Notes: generated from the sequence alone by a model not told the origin. DNA of 64,000 bases from Thermosulfurimonas sp. F29 (GCF_019688735.1 NZ_JAIFYA010000002.1:558001-622000), one strand, 5' to 3'; shown: positions 33,058 to 41,983, numbered from the stretch's first letter. Translations and numbers: made by a program.

Positions 33058-33911
33058 TTAGGCGCGGCGGGCCATGCGCGCACAAACCACCAACGCCGCA
33101 TCGACCAACAGCCCGACGCGGCGGATCGCCATGACGCGGCGGATCAGGCCCAAAAGCGTTCTTCGGCGCGAAGCCGGTAAGGGTGGTGGGGGGAGAAAGA
33201 GCGGCCCACCCACCCGGCACCCCGGTTGCGGGCGTACCGCCCGCCCCACGACTTATTTGTTCAGGCAAATTTCCGATTTCCGGCTCGCGGTCCTCTTCCT
33301 GCGTGGGGTTTTCCTGTGTCTCCTGCGTCAGCCGTTGGAGGAGCGACTCCAGCGCGGCCCGGCGTTCGGTGGGTCGTTCGGACAGGCGGACGCCGTGCTG
33401 CTGGAGCCAGCGATAGATGGTTCGCCGGGCCACTCCGATCCGTCGAGCCGCTTCCGCCACCGAAAGGTCCTCTTTGAGCACGAGAAGCAGAAAGGTTCGC
33501 AGTTTCTGTTCCTGCTGTTTTTTCTCATAAGACGGTTTCGGAGGACGACCGGGTTTTCCGGAAAGGTTTTCCGGAAAGTCCCATTTTGCGCAACCAGAGT
33601 CTGACGGTGCGTTCGGTCACTCCCAGGGCCTCGGCGATGGTGGAGATCTTTTCGCCTGCTTGGCGCGCTTCGAGGGCTTCCTCCATGGCGCGACGTCTCG
33701 CTTCGTCGGTTTCCCACTTGGGATACGGTTTGCGGTTTTTGCGTGTCGCGGAGGGGCCGTTCGCTCCTTTCCGGCGGCGGGATATTTCCTTGAGACCCAG
33801 GTCTTCGGGAAGGAGTCCACTTTGAGTTTCCAGTTTGCGCTGGAGATAATCGGACAGCGGTCCGGCCCTGAGATCCGGAGAATACGAACCCGCCTGCGGT
33901 TGAAGCAGCAT
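33058..33911 (-). pseudogene. Double helix-turn-helix regulator broken by a 13-bp tandem duplication
   Basis: From 33911 the frame encodes an HTH ('KISTIAEALGVTERTVRLWLRKMGL', near residues 88-111) and then stops at 33525. Removing one copy of a perfect 13-bp tandem repeat (33552-33577) makes the frame continue as 'SGKPGRPPKPSYEKKQQEQKL' and a second HTH ('LSVAEAARRIGVARRTIYRWLQQHGVRL'). The intact protein would thus have two HTH domains joined by an AT-hook-like GRPPKP. The 3' end is uncertain. A different frame (33058-33249) has a hydrophobic 'RRVGLLVDAALVVCARMARRA' ending and may be the true end after another indel. Divergent from the SNF2 gene. Confidence 0.65.
33552..33577. repeat. 13-bp tandem duplication causing the frameshift
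   Basis: GGTTTTCCGGAAA is present twice in perfect tandem (33552-33564, 33565-33577). Thirteen is not a multiple of three, hence the frameshift. Confidence 0.9.
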
Positions 33912-34015
33912 CGTGGGAGAAGGAAAAGAACGAGTCCGCCAGGGGATCGGCGAACCACGCGGAACGGAGGGGAGCTTTTGTTATGCTTAGGGATAGAGGG
34001 GAAGGAGGTGTTGAA

Positions 34016-35677
34016 ATGGCGACGATAATCGGTCGCGCGCATCCGCTGGTGGGCGTGGTCCACCTGCACGAAAAGGGGGACCGGTTCCAGGAGGCGCTTG
34101 CGGTTCTGAAACGGCTTCCCGTGCGGCGGTACGATCCGGCGACCAGACAGTGGCTGTTTCCGGCATATCTTCTGCCGCGGGTCAAGGAGAGGCTTGCCGA
34201 GCTGAGCGTGGATTACGTGGAAAGCGATTTTCCCCTTTGCGGGTTGCGTCGTCCTGACGTACTCGAACGGGAGGACCTGAAGGAGTATCAGCGGAAGGGG
34301 GCGCGGTTTCTGGCGGAAGCGCCCCACGGGGTGCTGCTGGCGGACGAGATGGGACTGGGCAAGACGGTGCAGGCGATTCTGGCGTGCGAGGCGTTTGATG
34401 CGGATCTTCTGGTGTTCGCCCCGGCGTTTCTGTTGGAGAAGTGGCGGCAGGAGGTGGAGCGGTGGACGGGAAGAAGGGTTCTGGTGTTTCCCGACGAGGT
34501 TGTTTCCGTGGAGGCGGAGGCGGTGCTGGTGAGCTACGGTCAGGCCTCGGCGGGGGACAAGGGCTGGGAGGCGGTTCGGCGGATGACGCTCGAATGGCGC
34601 GCTCAGCGTCGGGACCGGTCTCTCTGCGTGGTGTTCGACGAGGTTCAGTACCTGAAGAACCGTCGGTCGCGGAGGTTCAAGAACGTGTTACAGCTCGTTC
34701 GGGAGATCGAGAAGGAGGCGAAGGCCCCGGTGAAGCGCATGGGGCTTTCGGGTACGCCGATCACTCGCGGGAGGCCGGATGAGCTTCTGGCGATCCTGGA
34801 AGTCCTGGGGCTGGTGGACGAGCGCGGCAATGCGTATTCGGCGCTGATCAGGGAACTGATTTTTCGGCACCTCACGGTGTGGGAGTACAACCGGTTTGCG
34901 GGACGGGAGGTGGCCGTGGGTCTCAGGCCGGGAAGGGACCTTCGGGAGTTCTGTGGGCTTTTCACGCTGAGGCGCACGATGGAGGAGGTGGCGGGGGAGC
35001 TGCCGGATCTGGTCCGGCGCGTTGTTCCGCTTCCGCTGGACGAGGAGGCTTTCGCCGCGGTTCTGAGGAAGCTGATGCGGGATCGGCGGACGGACGATGA
35101 AGCGGAGGCGCTGGTCGAGGAGGGCCTGGGAGTTCATCTGACCACGGAGCGGCGGGCGCTTGAGGCGAGCAAGGCGGAGCATCTGAAGGAGTACCTGAGG
35201 ATGCTGGCGGAGGGCGGTGCCCGTCGGATCGGCGTGTTCGTCTGGCATCGGGACGTCCTGAAGGAGGTGCGGAAGTTTCTGGAGGGCGAGGGGGTGTTTC
35301 GCGGTTGGCGGAAGGCGTTCGTGGACGGGAGCACGTCGCCGCGGGCCCGCGAATCTCTGGTGGGGAGCCTTGCGGGAAGCGGGGATCCGGTCGCGCTTGC
35401 GGCCACGGTGGGAGCGGTGAACGTGGGGATGGATCTCGACTGGCTGGAACATGCGGTGGTGACGGGATTTGACTGGTCTCCCGCGACGTTTGTGCAGTTT
35501 GAGGGACGGTTTCGGCGGATTTCGTCGAAGAGGTCGGTGTGCGTGCACTATTTGGTGGGGAAGAGGGTGGAGCTGAGGGTGCTGGATGTACTGCTGCGCA
35601 AGGTGAAGGCGCTTGACGAGTCGTTCGGGGGGTTTGAGCGTCAGGCGCGGGTTCTTGCGGCGTTGAGGAGGCGTTGA
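34016..35677 (+). CDS. SNF2-family helicase/translocase
   Basis: ATG 34016 has GGAGGTG 6 bases upstream; an in-frame ATG at 33983 does not. 553 residues. It has an N-terminal HARP-like region ('LKRLPVRRYDPATRQWLFP'), then motif I 'LLADEMGLGKT' (near residue 108), motif II 'VVFDEVQYLKN' (near 205), motif III 'GLSGTPI' (near 243), motif V 'VGAVNVGMDL' and motif VI 'QFEGRFRR' near 500. The order resembles SMARCAL1-type annealing helicases and phage SNF2 proteins. It uses ATP to translocate on double-stranded DNA. The next gene is a Holliday junction resolvase starting in its stop codon, so the two probably act on the same branched DNA. Confidence 0.9.
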   Translation: MATIIGRAHPLVGVVHLHEKGDRFQEALAVLKRLPVRRYDPATRQWLFPAYLLPRVKERLAELSVDYVESDFPLCGLRRPDVLEREDLKEYQRKGARFLAEAPHGVLLADEMGLGKTVQAILACEAFDADLLVFAPAFLLEKWRQEVERWTGRRVLVFPDEVVSVEAEAVLVSYGQASAGDKGWEAVRRMTLEWRAQRRDRSLCVVFDEVQYLKNRRSRRFKNVLQLVREIEKEAKAPVKRMGLSGTPITRGRPDELLAILEVLGLVDERGNAYSALIRELIFRHLTVWEYNRFAGREVAVGLRPGRDLREFCGLFTLRRTMEEVAGELPDLVRRVVPLPLDEEAFAAVLRKLMRDRRTDDEAEALVEEGLGVHLTTERRALEASKAEHLKEYLRMLAEGGARRIGVFVWHRDVLKEVRKFLEGEGVFRGWRKAFVDGSTSPRARESLVGSLAGSGDPVALAATVGAVNVGMDLDWLEHAVVTGFDWSPATFVQFEGRFRRISSKRSVCVHYLVGKRVELRVLDVLLRKVKALDESFGGFERQARVLAALRRR

Positions 35678-36099
35678 TGGTGTCGTTTTTCGTGCGGGGG
35701 ATACCGAAGGCGCAGGGTCGGCCCCGTGTGGTTCGGTTCAGGAACGGTCGGGTGGGTCTCAAGGATCCGGAGGCCAGTCGGGACTGGAAGAGCTACGTGC
35801 GGCTCGTTGCGGCGGAGAGGGTATCGAGGCCAATCGAGGGGCCGGTGGCGCTGGAGTTGTGGTTCTACTTGCCGGTGCCGAAGAGTTTTTCGAGGAGGAA
35901 GCGGCTTGCGGCGCTGGCGGGGGAAGTCCTCCCGGCCAAAAAGCCCGACCTCGACAATTTGGTGAAGGCGGTGCTCGACGCTCTGCTGGGGGTGGTCGTG
36001 CTCGACGACCGTCAAATCGTGGAGATCCGGGCCGGCAAGCTCTACGGGGCCGTGCCGGGAGTGGAGATTGTGCTGAGGAAACCGAAGCGGGCGGGTTGA
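35677..36099 (+). CDS. rusA: RusA-type Holliday junction resolvase
   Basis: The start ATG overlaps the SNF2 stop codon by one base. The 140-residue protein has the RusA hallmarks: 'FFVRGIPKAQGRPR' at the N-terminus, then 'KPDLDNLVKAVLDAL' (near residue 88) and 'VVLDDRQIVEI' (near 108), which supply the catalytic Asp residues. RusA cuts Holliday junctions and is usually phage-borne. With the SNF2 translocase it forms a recombination or replication-restart pair. Last gene before the presumed attachment site. Confidence 0.9.
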   Translation: MVSFFVRGIPKAQGRPRVVRFRNGRVGLKDPEASRDWKSYVRLVAAERVSRPIEGPVALELWFYLPVPKSFSRRKRLAALAGEVLPAKKPDLDNLVKAVLDALLGVVVLDDRQIVEIRAGKLYGAVPGVEIVLRKPKRAG

Positions 36100-36230
36100 G
36101 GAGATACCCGCCAAGGGATTGTTTTCGGTCCCTGTGAGAAAAAAATGGCAAGCTCTATAACTGCTATGGGTCTAGCCCATCAATTCCTGGTGGCCAAACC
36201 TGGTGACGGTTTGGTGACGGTCGAAAGCTC

Positions 36231-36258
36231 TTGACTTCTTCTTTTTTCTCGTTATACT
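36231..36258 (+). promoter_or_regulatory. Promoter upstream of the tRNA-Lys-like sequence
   Basis: TTGACT, 16 bases, TATACT; the tRNA-like sequence begins 13 bases later, which is the spacing expected of a tRNA promoter. Confidence 0.5.
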
Positions 36259-36271
36259 TCCTTTTTCGAAA

Positions 36272-36326
36272 GGGCCGCACTTTCCTCTTAATCCATAGGT
36301 TCCAGGTTCGAGTCCTGGGCGGCCCA
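36272..36326 (+). pseudogene. Partial tRNA-Lys (CTT): 3' half intact, D arm missing; probable attachment site
   Basis: From 36285 the sequence is a normal tRNA-Lys 3' half: anticodon loop CTCTTAA, 3' anticodon strand TCCAT, T arm CCAGG/CCTGG and acceptor strand GCGGCCC. The 5' anticodon strand does not pair and the whole D arm is absent. GGGCCGC at 36272 could pair with the acceptor strand, so either a 19-base internal deletion occurred or the left side was replaced. A break exactly at the anticodon loop is typical of integrase attachment sites. Confidence 0.65.
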
Positions 36327-36434
36327 CTGAAATATTGCGATAAAATCCACAGTTACAGGATATTGCATTATAACACTTCTTGCTGGAAGATGGTTGACAA
36401 TTTTTGATAGTAAGTTATGTTATTGATGCCTTAC

Positions 36435-36510
36435 GGCCCCATCGTCTAGCGGCCTAGGATACTGGCCTCTCACGCCAGAGACCCGGGTTCGAGTCCCGGT
36501 GGGGCCGCCA
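36435..36510 (+). tRNA. tRNA-Glu (CTC)
   Basis: Acceptor GGCCCCA pairs with TGGGGCC, discriminator G and encoded CCA. Anticodon stem CTGGC/GCCAG with loop CTCTCAC (anticodon CTC). T arm CCGGGTTCGAGTCCCGG. Confidence 0.93.
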
Positions 36511-36645
36511 GTATTTTCAAGGGTTTCCAGACACCCCCTGCTTAATAGGTCCGCTTGGTGTCCATATTACCTGCTCCCCATTTTTCGAACCACCCGAGAT
36601 GTTAGGATTTATAGGAATGGCAACTCAAAATAATGGAGGTGAGCC

Positions 36646-37203
36646 ATGAAAAAGTTTACTATCGACCAGATCATAAGAATCCTAGCCGAGGCCGACAGTC
36701 CCGGTAACTCCGTAGCCGCTATCGCAAGAAAATACGGTGTATCGCGAGACCATCTACCGGTGGCGCAAAAAATACCGCGGGTTTTTTCTATCCAAGTCCT
36801 CTTACTTCTATCGGAGAAAAAAGGCTTCTTACGAAGAAAAACTGGCCAACCAGTCTTTGTCCTCGCAAGAAGCGAGGCTGGCGGAGGACCCCGAGAACGG
36901 AAGAAGAAGCTTTTCCCATTGAGGTTGCCAGAAAGCCTTCGAAACGATGGAGCATGGACTCCAAGGAGGAACGGTTAGCTGACGGAAAAAATCCGGATAT
37001 TTCAGGTCATGGACGAGGCTACCCGATTTTTTCTGGGAGCCTGGTGAGACAGAAGGATAGATGGGAAGATGGGTGCGGAGTACTTTGACCATTTATGCCG
37101 GCATTATGGGCCACCGGAGAAGATAAGGCGGGACGATGGTCCTGAGTTTCGCTCCAGGGAATTCCAGAAGGTATACTTACAGGGAGGGTGGTTCAGAAAA
37201 TGA
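36646..37203 (+). mobile_element. Degenerate IS3-family element
   Basis: The start 'MKKFTIDQIIRILAEADSPGNSVAAIARKYGVS' is a transposase_8-type HTH (IS3 orfA). It is frameshifted near 36740 and resumes as 'ETIYRWRKKYRGFF' in another frame. Further on, 'FQVMDEATRFFLGAW', a stop and then 'HYGPPEKIRRDDGPEFRSREFQ' are pieces of the integrase core with its second Asp and the usual N-G replaced by D-G. Most of orfB is deleted. Inactive remnant. Confidence 0.8.
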
Positions 37204-37233
37204 CAGCGGTAGGTAAAGACCCTAACATTCCAG

Positions 37234-37755
37234 GTGGTCCAAATTTCGGGGCATATCACCTCCCAAAAAGGTCCGCCCTGTCTTCTCCCCTTCGTCCCCC
37301 TCATGAAAGACGGCGAAAGCCTCCTGGAAGAAGCCGAAAGAAAAATCTATGAGGGGAAGTACAGCCGGGAGGAGAAAGCGGATTTACTCACGGGAATGGC
37401 CATCCTGGGAGGCCTTGTTTCCAGGGAAATACCGCTTAAACTTTTAGAAAGGAGGCGAGACCTTATGATCGAATCCGCGGCCTATGAAATAATCAAAAAA
37501 GAAGGCTTCGAAGAAGGCCTTCAACAGGGATTGCAACAGGGATTGCAACAGGGATTGCAACAGGGATTGCTCGAGGAGGCCAGGGAAATGGTCCTTGAGG
37601 CCCTGGAGGAGAGATTCGGAATAGTCCCCTCCTCCATCATCTCCAGGATTAAAGACATTCAACAAAGGGAACTTCTCAAGGTCCTCCACAGGGCGGCCAT
37701 CAGGGTCAAAACCCTGGAGGAATTTAAGGAGGTGTTGAAACGGGCGGAAGAATAA
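37234..37755 (+). pseudogene. Rpn-family (recombination-promoting nuclease) C-terminal part
   Basis: From 'LLPFVPLMKDGESLLEEAERKIYEGKYSREEKADLLTGMAILGGLVSREIP' onward the sequence matches the C-terminal region of Rpn/transposase_31-like proteins of about 300 residues. The N-terminal PD-(D/E)XK nuclease domain is missing and the IS3 remnant lies where it should be. A Q-Q-G-L repeat (four copies) precedes the terminal helix region. It could still be translated from ATG 37303, but would lack the active site. Confidence 0.65.
37522..37569 (+). repeat. 12-bp tandem repeat, four perfect copies
   Basis: CAACAGGGATTG four times encodes Q-Q-G-L. Changes in copy number keep the reading frame. Confidence 0.9.
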
Positions 37756-37796
37756 AATGCCATAGGAGGTAGGATATCTTCTCCTACTTCCCTCCC

Positions 37797-38014
37797 CTAT
37801 CTCTCCCCCTCCGCCAATTTCAAAAGATATTTCCCGTATTCCGTCTTAGCCAGCGGCTCGGCCAGCTTCCGCAGAGCTTCTCGGTCTATCCAGCCGTTCC
37901 GGTAGGCAATCTCCTCGATACAGCCGATCATTAGCCCCGTCTTTTTCTCTATCGTGGCCACGAACTCCCCGGCCTCAAGGAAACTGTCGTGCGTTCCGGC
38001 ATCGAACCAGGCAA
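37797..38014 (-). pseudogene. Duplicate of the 3' end of rmlA
   Basis: About 70 codons ('[25 protein letters not shown]...') are nearly identical to the end of the intact rmlA gene at 38781-39659. The DNA is strongly conserved, with long perfect runs, until 38014, where similarity stops abruptly at the VapBC module. The duplication is therefore recent and flanks the module as a direct repeat of about 215 bases. Confidence 0.85.
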
Positions 38015-38034
38015 GCCTCCTCAAAGAACATTGC

Positions 38035-38433
38035 TTAACATCCTTTAGCCTTAAAATAAACCGCTGGTGGTAGTACAAGTACGCCCTTGACCGAGCGTCC
38101 GAAGAATTTTCCAAAATGGCGTATATCTCCTGTCAAAAGGTGCGTGGCTTTGGCCTTAATCGCTGCCAGTAAGATTGGTCTATCTTTTTCGGGAAGATCA
38201 ATTTCGTCCGAAAGTTTCTCCTCTGAGTGTTCTTCTACAATCTCAAGAGCTTTAACAAGTTGCTCCAGCCTTTCTCTCTGTTCTTTAGTTTCCAGATTTA
38301 TACGAGCTTCTTCTAAAGCGTATCTGGAGGTCATGAGTTTGACGTCTTTTAATTCCCAGAGTTTTCGCAACTTTGAGTCGGATCGATAAGCCGCAGAGAA
38401 AAGCACATTAGCGTCCAAAAAGATGCGATCCAC
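38035..38433 (-). CDS. PIN-domain toxin (VapC-like)
   Basis: A 132-residue PIN protein: '[13 protein letters not shown]' with the first Asp at residue 7, 'ALEEARINL' (Glu near 41), '[13 protein letters not shown]' (Asp near 84) and '[12 protein letters not shown]' (Asp near 103). PIN toxins are metal-dependent RNases. The gene follows an AbrB-type antitoxin gene with a 2-base gap, and both sit between two copies of the rmlA 3' end. The last residues enter the duplicated region boundary. Confidence 0.88.
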   Translation of the reverse strand: MDRIFLDANVLFSAAYRSDSKLRKLWELKDVKLMTSRYALEEARINLETKEQRERLEQLVKALEIVEEHSEEKLSDEIDLPEKDRPILLAAIKAKATHLLTGDIRHFGKFFGRSVKGVLVLPPAVYFKAKGC

Positions 38434-38435
38434 CT

Positions 38436-38732
38436 TTAATCTTCCGGTCTGATGTGAGGAATGGCATCGGGATTGAGCCCCATTTTTCGAACCTCTTCCC
38501 GGGCTTTCTGGTAGTCTTCAGGGTCAAGAGCGGTTGATAGCAGAAACTCAGCCTTTCTTTCTGGAGAGTAGACCTCCACCGGAAGAGTCACAGCTTTGCG
38601 CAACAAGATTCCATCCTCTCTGGCCTCGACTAACAAAAGATCTCCTTCTTCAAGTTTATAGCGTTTCCTCAGCTCAGCGGGAATGACCACAACCCCTCGC
38701 TTTCCTATACGGATTTCCTGACGGTTAACCAT
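38436..38732 (-). CDS. AbrB/MazE-type antitoxin
   Basis: The start at 38732 (MVNRQEIRIGKRG...) has AGG 6 bases upstream; four codons earlier another ATG is possible. The swapped-hairpin AbrB domain is clear ('IRIGKRGVVVIPAELRKRYKLEEGDLLLVE', split over residues 6-35). The acidic C-terminal part should bind the PIN toxin downstream. The protein also binds the operon promoter in related systems. Confidence 0.85.
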   Translation of the reverse strand: MVNRQEIRIGKRGVVVIPAELRKRYKLEEGDLLLVEAREDGILLRKAVTLPVEVYSPERKAEFLLSTALDPEDYQKAREEVRKMGLNPDAIPHIRPED

Positions 38733-38780
38733 AAGCAACCTCATAATTTCAAATTTTCTGAAATTATAACACGAAATTAT

Positions 38781-39659
38781 CTATTTACCATCCGCTAATT
38801 TCAAAAGATACCTGCCATAGTCTGTTTTCGCGAGCGGCTCGGCCAGCTTCCGGAGCTGCTCCCGGTCTATCCACCCGTTCCGGTAGGCGATCTCCTCGAT
38901 ACAGCCGATCATCAGCCCCGTCTTTTTCTCTATCGTGGCCACGAACTCCCCGGCCTCAAGGAAACTGTCGTGCGTTCCGGCATCGAACCAGGCAAATCCT
39001 CGCCCGAGAAGCTTTACCCGCAAATTCCCTTCCTTCAAATACTCCTCGTTCACCGAAGTGATTTCAAGCTCCCCGCGATCCGAGGGTTTTATTTTCCGGG
39101 CCTTCTCAAAAACCGTGGAATCGTAAAAATAAAGCCCCACAACCGCGTAATTTGATTTTGGCTTTTTCGGCTTCTCTTCGAGCGACAAAACCCTTCCCTC
39201 TTCGTCAAATTCGACTATGCCGTATCTTTCGGGATCATGGACGTAGTAACCGAAAACGCAGGCTCCCCCGTTCGTCTCCACATCTTTCCTGGCTTCCTTC
39301 AAGATTTCGGGAAGCCCGTGCCCGAAGAATATGTTATCCCCGAGCGCAAGGCACACATTATTCCCTTCCGCAAACTCCTCCGCCACCAGGAGCCCATGGG
39401 CAAGCCCCTTGGGTTTATCCTGCACGGCATACCGGATGTCCATCCCCAGTTGCGAGCCGTCCCCAAAAAGTCTCCTGTAAACCTTGAGATCCTGCGGGTT
39501 CACCACGAAGATAACTTCCCTTATCCCTGTGAGCATAACCACCGAAAGGGAATAATAAATCATGGGCTTGTTGTAGATGGGCAGAAAGTGCTTGTTGAGT
39601 ACTGTGGTAATCGGATAGAGCCTGGTCCCCGAACCACCGGCTAGGATTATGGCTTTCAT
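38781..39659 (-). CDS. rmlA: Glucose-1-phosphate thymidylyltransferase
   Basis: A 292-residue RmlA with '[18 protein letters not shown]' (nucleotide-binding G-x-G-T-R-L), '[18 protein letters not shown]' and '[13 protein letters not shown]' (metal-binding Asp). It makes dTDP-glucose from dTTP and glucose-1-phosphate, the first step to dTDP-rhamnose and other deoxysugars. No rmlB, C or D gene is in the window. Its 3' end is duplicated at 37797 with a TA module between the copies. It probably ends the polysaccharide operon. Confidence 0.93.
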   Translation of the reverse strand: MKAIILAGGSGTRLYPITTVLNKHFLPIYNKPMIYYSLSVVMLTGIREVIFVVNPQDLKVYRRLFGDGSQLGMDIRYAVQDKPKGLAHGLLVAEEFAEGNNVCLALGDNIFFGHGLPEILKEARKDVETNGGACVFGYYVHDPERYGIVEFDEEGRVLSLEEKPKKPKSNYAVVGLYFYDSTVFEKARKIKPSDRGELEITSVNEEYLKEGNLRVKLLGRGFAWFDAGTHDSFLEAGEFVATIEKKTGLMIGCIEEIAYRNGWIDREQLRKLAEPLAKTDYGRYLLKLADGK

Positions 39660-39698
39660 TGACTCTTCCTGTAAAAGCAGTAGGTATTTTATTACATT

Positions 39699-41018
39699 TT
39701 ATAATCTCCAATAAAAAAGTCCCTTCTCTATCGCTTCTTTTCTATCATAAAGGCCTCTAACATCAAAAAGAATCCCTGGATAATTAAGAAGCAATGAAAT
39801 TCTGTCCAATTTAAAATTTTCTTTAAAGAAACTGTGTCTAACTGCCACTAATATAGCCTCAAAAGGTGCATAATTTTCGGGATTTTCAATAAAATTAATT
39901 CCATATTCACGATGAGCAGTTTCTTTATCCGCTATAGGATCAAAAACCAAAACCTCAAGTCCATACTCCTTTAGCGCCTTAAAAATATTGTAAACTTTGG
40001 TATTTCTCACATCAGGCACATTTTCTTTAAAGGAAAAACCGAGAATCAATACTCGACCACCCTTAACCTTTTTATCGTTCTTTATTAAGGCTTTGATGAG
40101 TTCCTGAGCCACATACTCGGGAATTAACTCGTTAATTCTCCGACCGGCCAGGATCAACTCGGGAATGTAACCCGCCTCCCGGGCCTTGCGGGCCAGATAG
40201 TACGGATCCACCCCTATACAGTGTCCTCCCACCAGCCCCGGCTCAAAGGGCAAAAAATTCCACTTCGTAGCCGCGGCCTCAAGCACCTCCCTCGTATCTA
40301 TGCCCAGCCGGTGAAAAATTAGAGCCAGCTCGTTCATCAGGGCGATGTTGACATCCCTCTGGATGTTCTCGATCACCTTGGCCGCCTCCGCCACCTTTAT
40401 GTTCGGGGCCACATGCACTCCGGCCTCAATCACCGCCCCGTAAATCCCGGCCAAAAAAGCTGCCACCTCCGGACTGTCTCCCGCCACCACCTTTACGATC
40501 TTTTCAATGGTATGCTCTCTATCTCCGGGATTTACACGCTCCGGCGAATATCCCACATGAAAATCCTTTCTCCACCGCAATCCGCTCGCCTTCTCCAGAA
40601 TGGGCACACAGACCTCCTCGGTTAGTCCCGGCCAAACCGTGGATTCGTAAACCACCACACTGCCACGGCTCAAATTCCTTCCCACCGTGTCTGAAGCGGC
40701 TTCCAGAAATTTGAGATCCGGATCATTGAGTTTATCCACCGGGGTGGGTACCGCCACGATAATAAGCCGACACTCCCCGAGCTTATCCTCCTTCCAGGTC
40801 CATTCCACCTCCGCCCCCCTCCGGCTCAAATCCACCTCACCCGTTCGGTCGATGTTTCTCTTAAGCTCCTCAATTCTGGTTCTATCCACATCGAACCCCA
40901 CCACCCGGAACTTTCGAGCCAGTAGCACCGCCAGGGGAAGCCCCACATATCCCAGCCCCACCACCGCAATCCTTTCCCGTCCCTCTTCGAAATCTCTGAG
41001 GCTCAGCGACAAACTCAC
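39699..41018 (-). CDS. UDP-sugar 6-dehydrogenase (WbpA/TviB family)
   Basis: The GTG at 41018 overlaps the preceding stop (GTGA) and has AGGGAGGTGAGG upstream, so I start there; 439 residues. N-terminal Rossmann 'IAVVGLGYVGLPLAV' and the catalytic Cys motif 'GLVGGHCIGVDPYYL' place it in the nucleotide-sugar dehydrogenase family, closest in style to UDP-GlcNAc/GalNAc dehydrogenases (WbpA, TviB, WbpO). It would oxidise C6 of UDP-HexNAc to a uronic acid, the first step for the aminotransferase and oxidoreductase encoded at 53300 and 55064. Translationally coupled to the epimerase upstream. Confidence 0.9.
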   Translation of the reverse strand: MSLSLSLRDFEEGRERIAVVGLGYVGLPLAVLLARKFRVVGFDVDRTRIEELKRNIDRTGEVDLSRRGAEVEWTWKEDKLGECRLIIVAVPTPVDKLNDPDLKFLEAASDTVGRNLSRGSVVVYESTVWPGLTEEVCVPILEKASGLRWRKDFHVGYSPERVNPGDREHTIEKIVKVVAGDSPEVAAFLAGIYGAVIEAGVHVAPNIKVAEAAKVIENIQRDVNIALMNELALIFHRLGIDTREVLEAAATKWNFLPFEPGLVGGHCIGVDPYYLARKAREAGYIPELILAGRRINELIPEYVAQELIKALIKNDKKVKGGRVLILGFSFKENVPDVRNTKVYNIFKALKEYGLEVLVFDPIADKETAHREYGINFIENPENYAPFEAILVAVRHSFFKENFKLDRISLLLNYPGILFDVRGLYDRKEAIEKGLFYWRL

Positions 41019-41983
41019 GGGATCCTCACCTCCCTGAGCCAGTCCCAGTTCGCCACAAACCAGTCCACCGTCTTCCTGATCCCCTCCACGAGATCCGTCT
41101 CGGGTCTCCAATCCAGTAGCCTCTTTGCCTTATCAATATCCGCCCAGGTGGCTTTCATGTCCGCCCGGTGAAACTCCCGGTGCCTGATCTTCAATTTGCG
41201 CCCCGTGTATTTTTCCACCAGGGTGATCACCTCCTGGAGACTGTGCGGACGACTGTTCCCCAGATTGACGATCTCGTATCCCATCGGCCGAAGCGCCCTT
41301 ATCGTGCCCTCGGCAATGTCGTCAATGTAGGTAAAATCCCGGCTCTGGGAACCGTCTCCAAACACCTCGGCTTCCTCTCCCTTTAAGGCCCACCATATAA
41401 ACCGAAAAATACTCATATCCGGCCGGCCCGCCGGACCGTAAACCGTAAAATATCGCACCACCGTAACATCAATTCCGTATAAATAGTGGTAGGTGTAAGC
41501 CAGCACCTCGGCCGCCTTTTTGGAAGCCGCATAGGGCGAAAGGGGCTGATTCACCGGAAGATCCTCCGAAAAAGGCATCTTCTGACCGGCGTAAAGGGAA
41601 GAGGTGGAAGCCAGTACCATTTTCCTCACTCCAAATTCCCTCATCAGCTCCAGCAGATTGAGCGTGCCCTCCGCATTGGTGCGAAGATACACCCAGGGGT
41701 TCTCAAGGGAGTAACGCACCCCGGCTCTGGCGGCCTCGTTGATCACCGCCTCGATCTCGTATTCTTCAAAAAGCGACCGCAAAGAATCACGATCTTCAAT
41801 GTCCACCCCCTGGAAAACAAAACCGGGGCGTCCCTCAAGACGCTCAAGCCTCCATCTCTTCACCCGGGGATCGTAGTAATCATTCAGAGTGTCCACCCCT
41901 ATCACCTCGTGGCCACGGTCGAGCAACTTTTCACAAACCCGCCATCCGATAAACCCCGCGCATCCGGTCACCAGTACTTTCAT
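41015..41983 (-). CDS. NAD-dependent nucleotide-sugar epimerase (UDP-glucuronate 4-epimerase-like)
   Basis: A 322-residue extended SDR: 'VTGCAGFIGWRVCEKLL' (G-x-x-G-x-x-G), 'GVDTLNDYYDPRVKRWRL' as in CapI/GAE epimerases, 'ASTSSLYAG' and the catalytic Y-x-x-x-K in 'SPYAASKKAAE'. It probably inverts C4 of a UDP-hexuronic acid or UDP-HexNAc. Coupled to the dehydrogenase by a 4-base overlap, so the two likely act in sequence on one nucleotide sugar. Confidence 0.88.
   Translation of the reverse strand: MKVLVTGCAGFIGWRVCEKLLDRGHEVIGVDTLNDYYDPRVKRWRLERLEGRPGFVFQGVDIEDRDSLRSLFEEYEIEAVINEAARAGVRYSLENPWVYLRTNAEGTLNLLELMREFGVRKMVLASTSSLYAGQKMPFSEDLPVNQPLSPYAASKKAAEVLAYTYHYLYGIDVTVVRYFTVYGPAGRPDMSIFRFIWWALKGEEAEVFGDGSQSRDFTYIDDIAEGTIRALRPMGYEIVNLGNSRPHSLQEVITLVEKYTGRKLKIRHREFHRADMKATWADIDKAKRLLDWRPETDLVEGIRKTVDWFVANWDWLREVRIP

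Noticed and set aside
32666-33255. Last 190 codons of the frame that carries the second HTH
   Set aside because: This part is antisense-free but overlaps the start of the NLTPHP gene in another frame and has the composition of chance translation. Only the HTH region before about 33255 is supported.
36272-36326. A functional D-arm-lacking tRNA-Lys
   Set aside because: The anticodon stem cannot pair (CTTTC against TCCAT). Bacterial tRNAs without a D arm are not expected, so a broken gene or attachment site is more likely.
37522-37569. Four 12-base repeats as a CRISPR or phase-variable tract
   Set aside because: No spacers, so not CRISPR. Unit length is a multiple of three, so copy changes do not alter the frame; it is a coding repeat (Q-Q-G-L).
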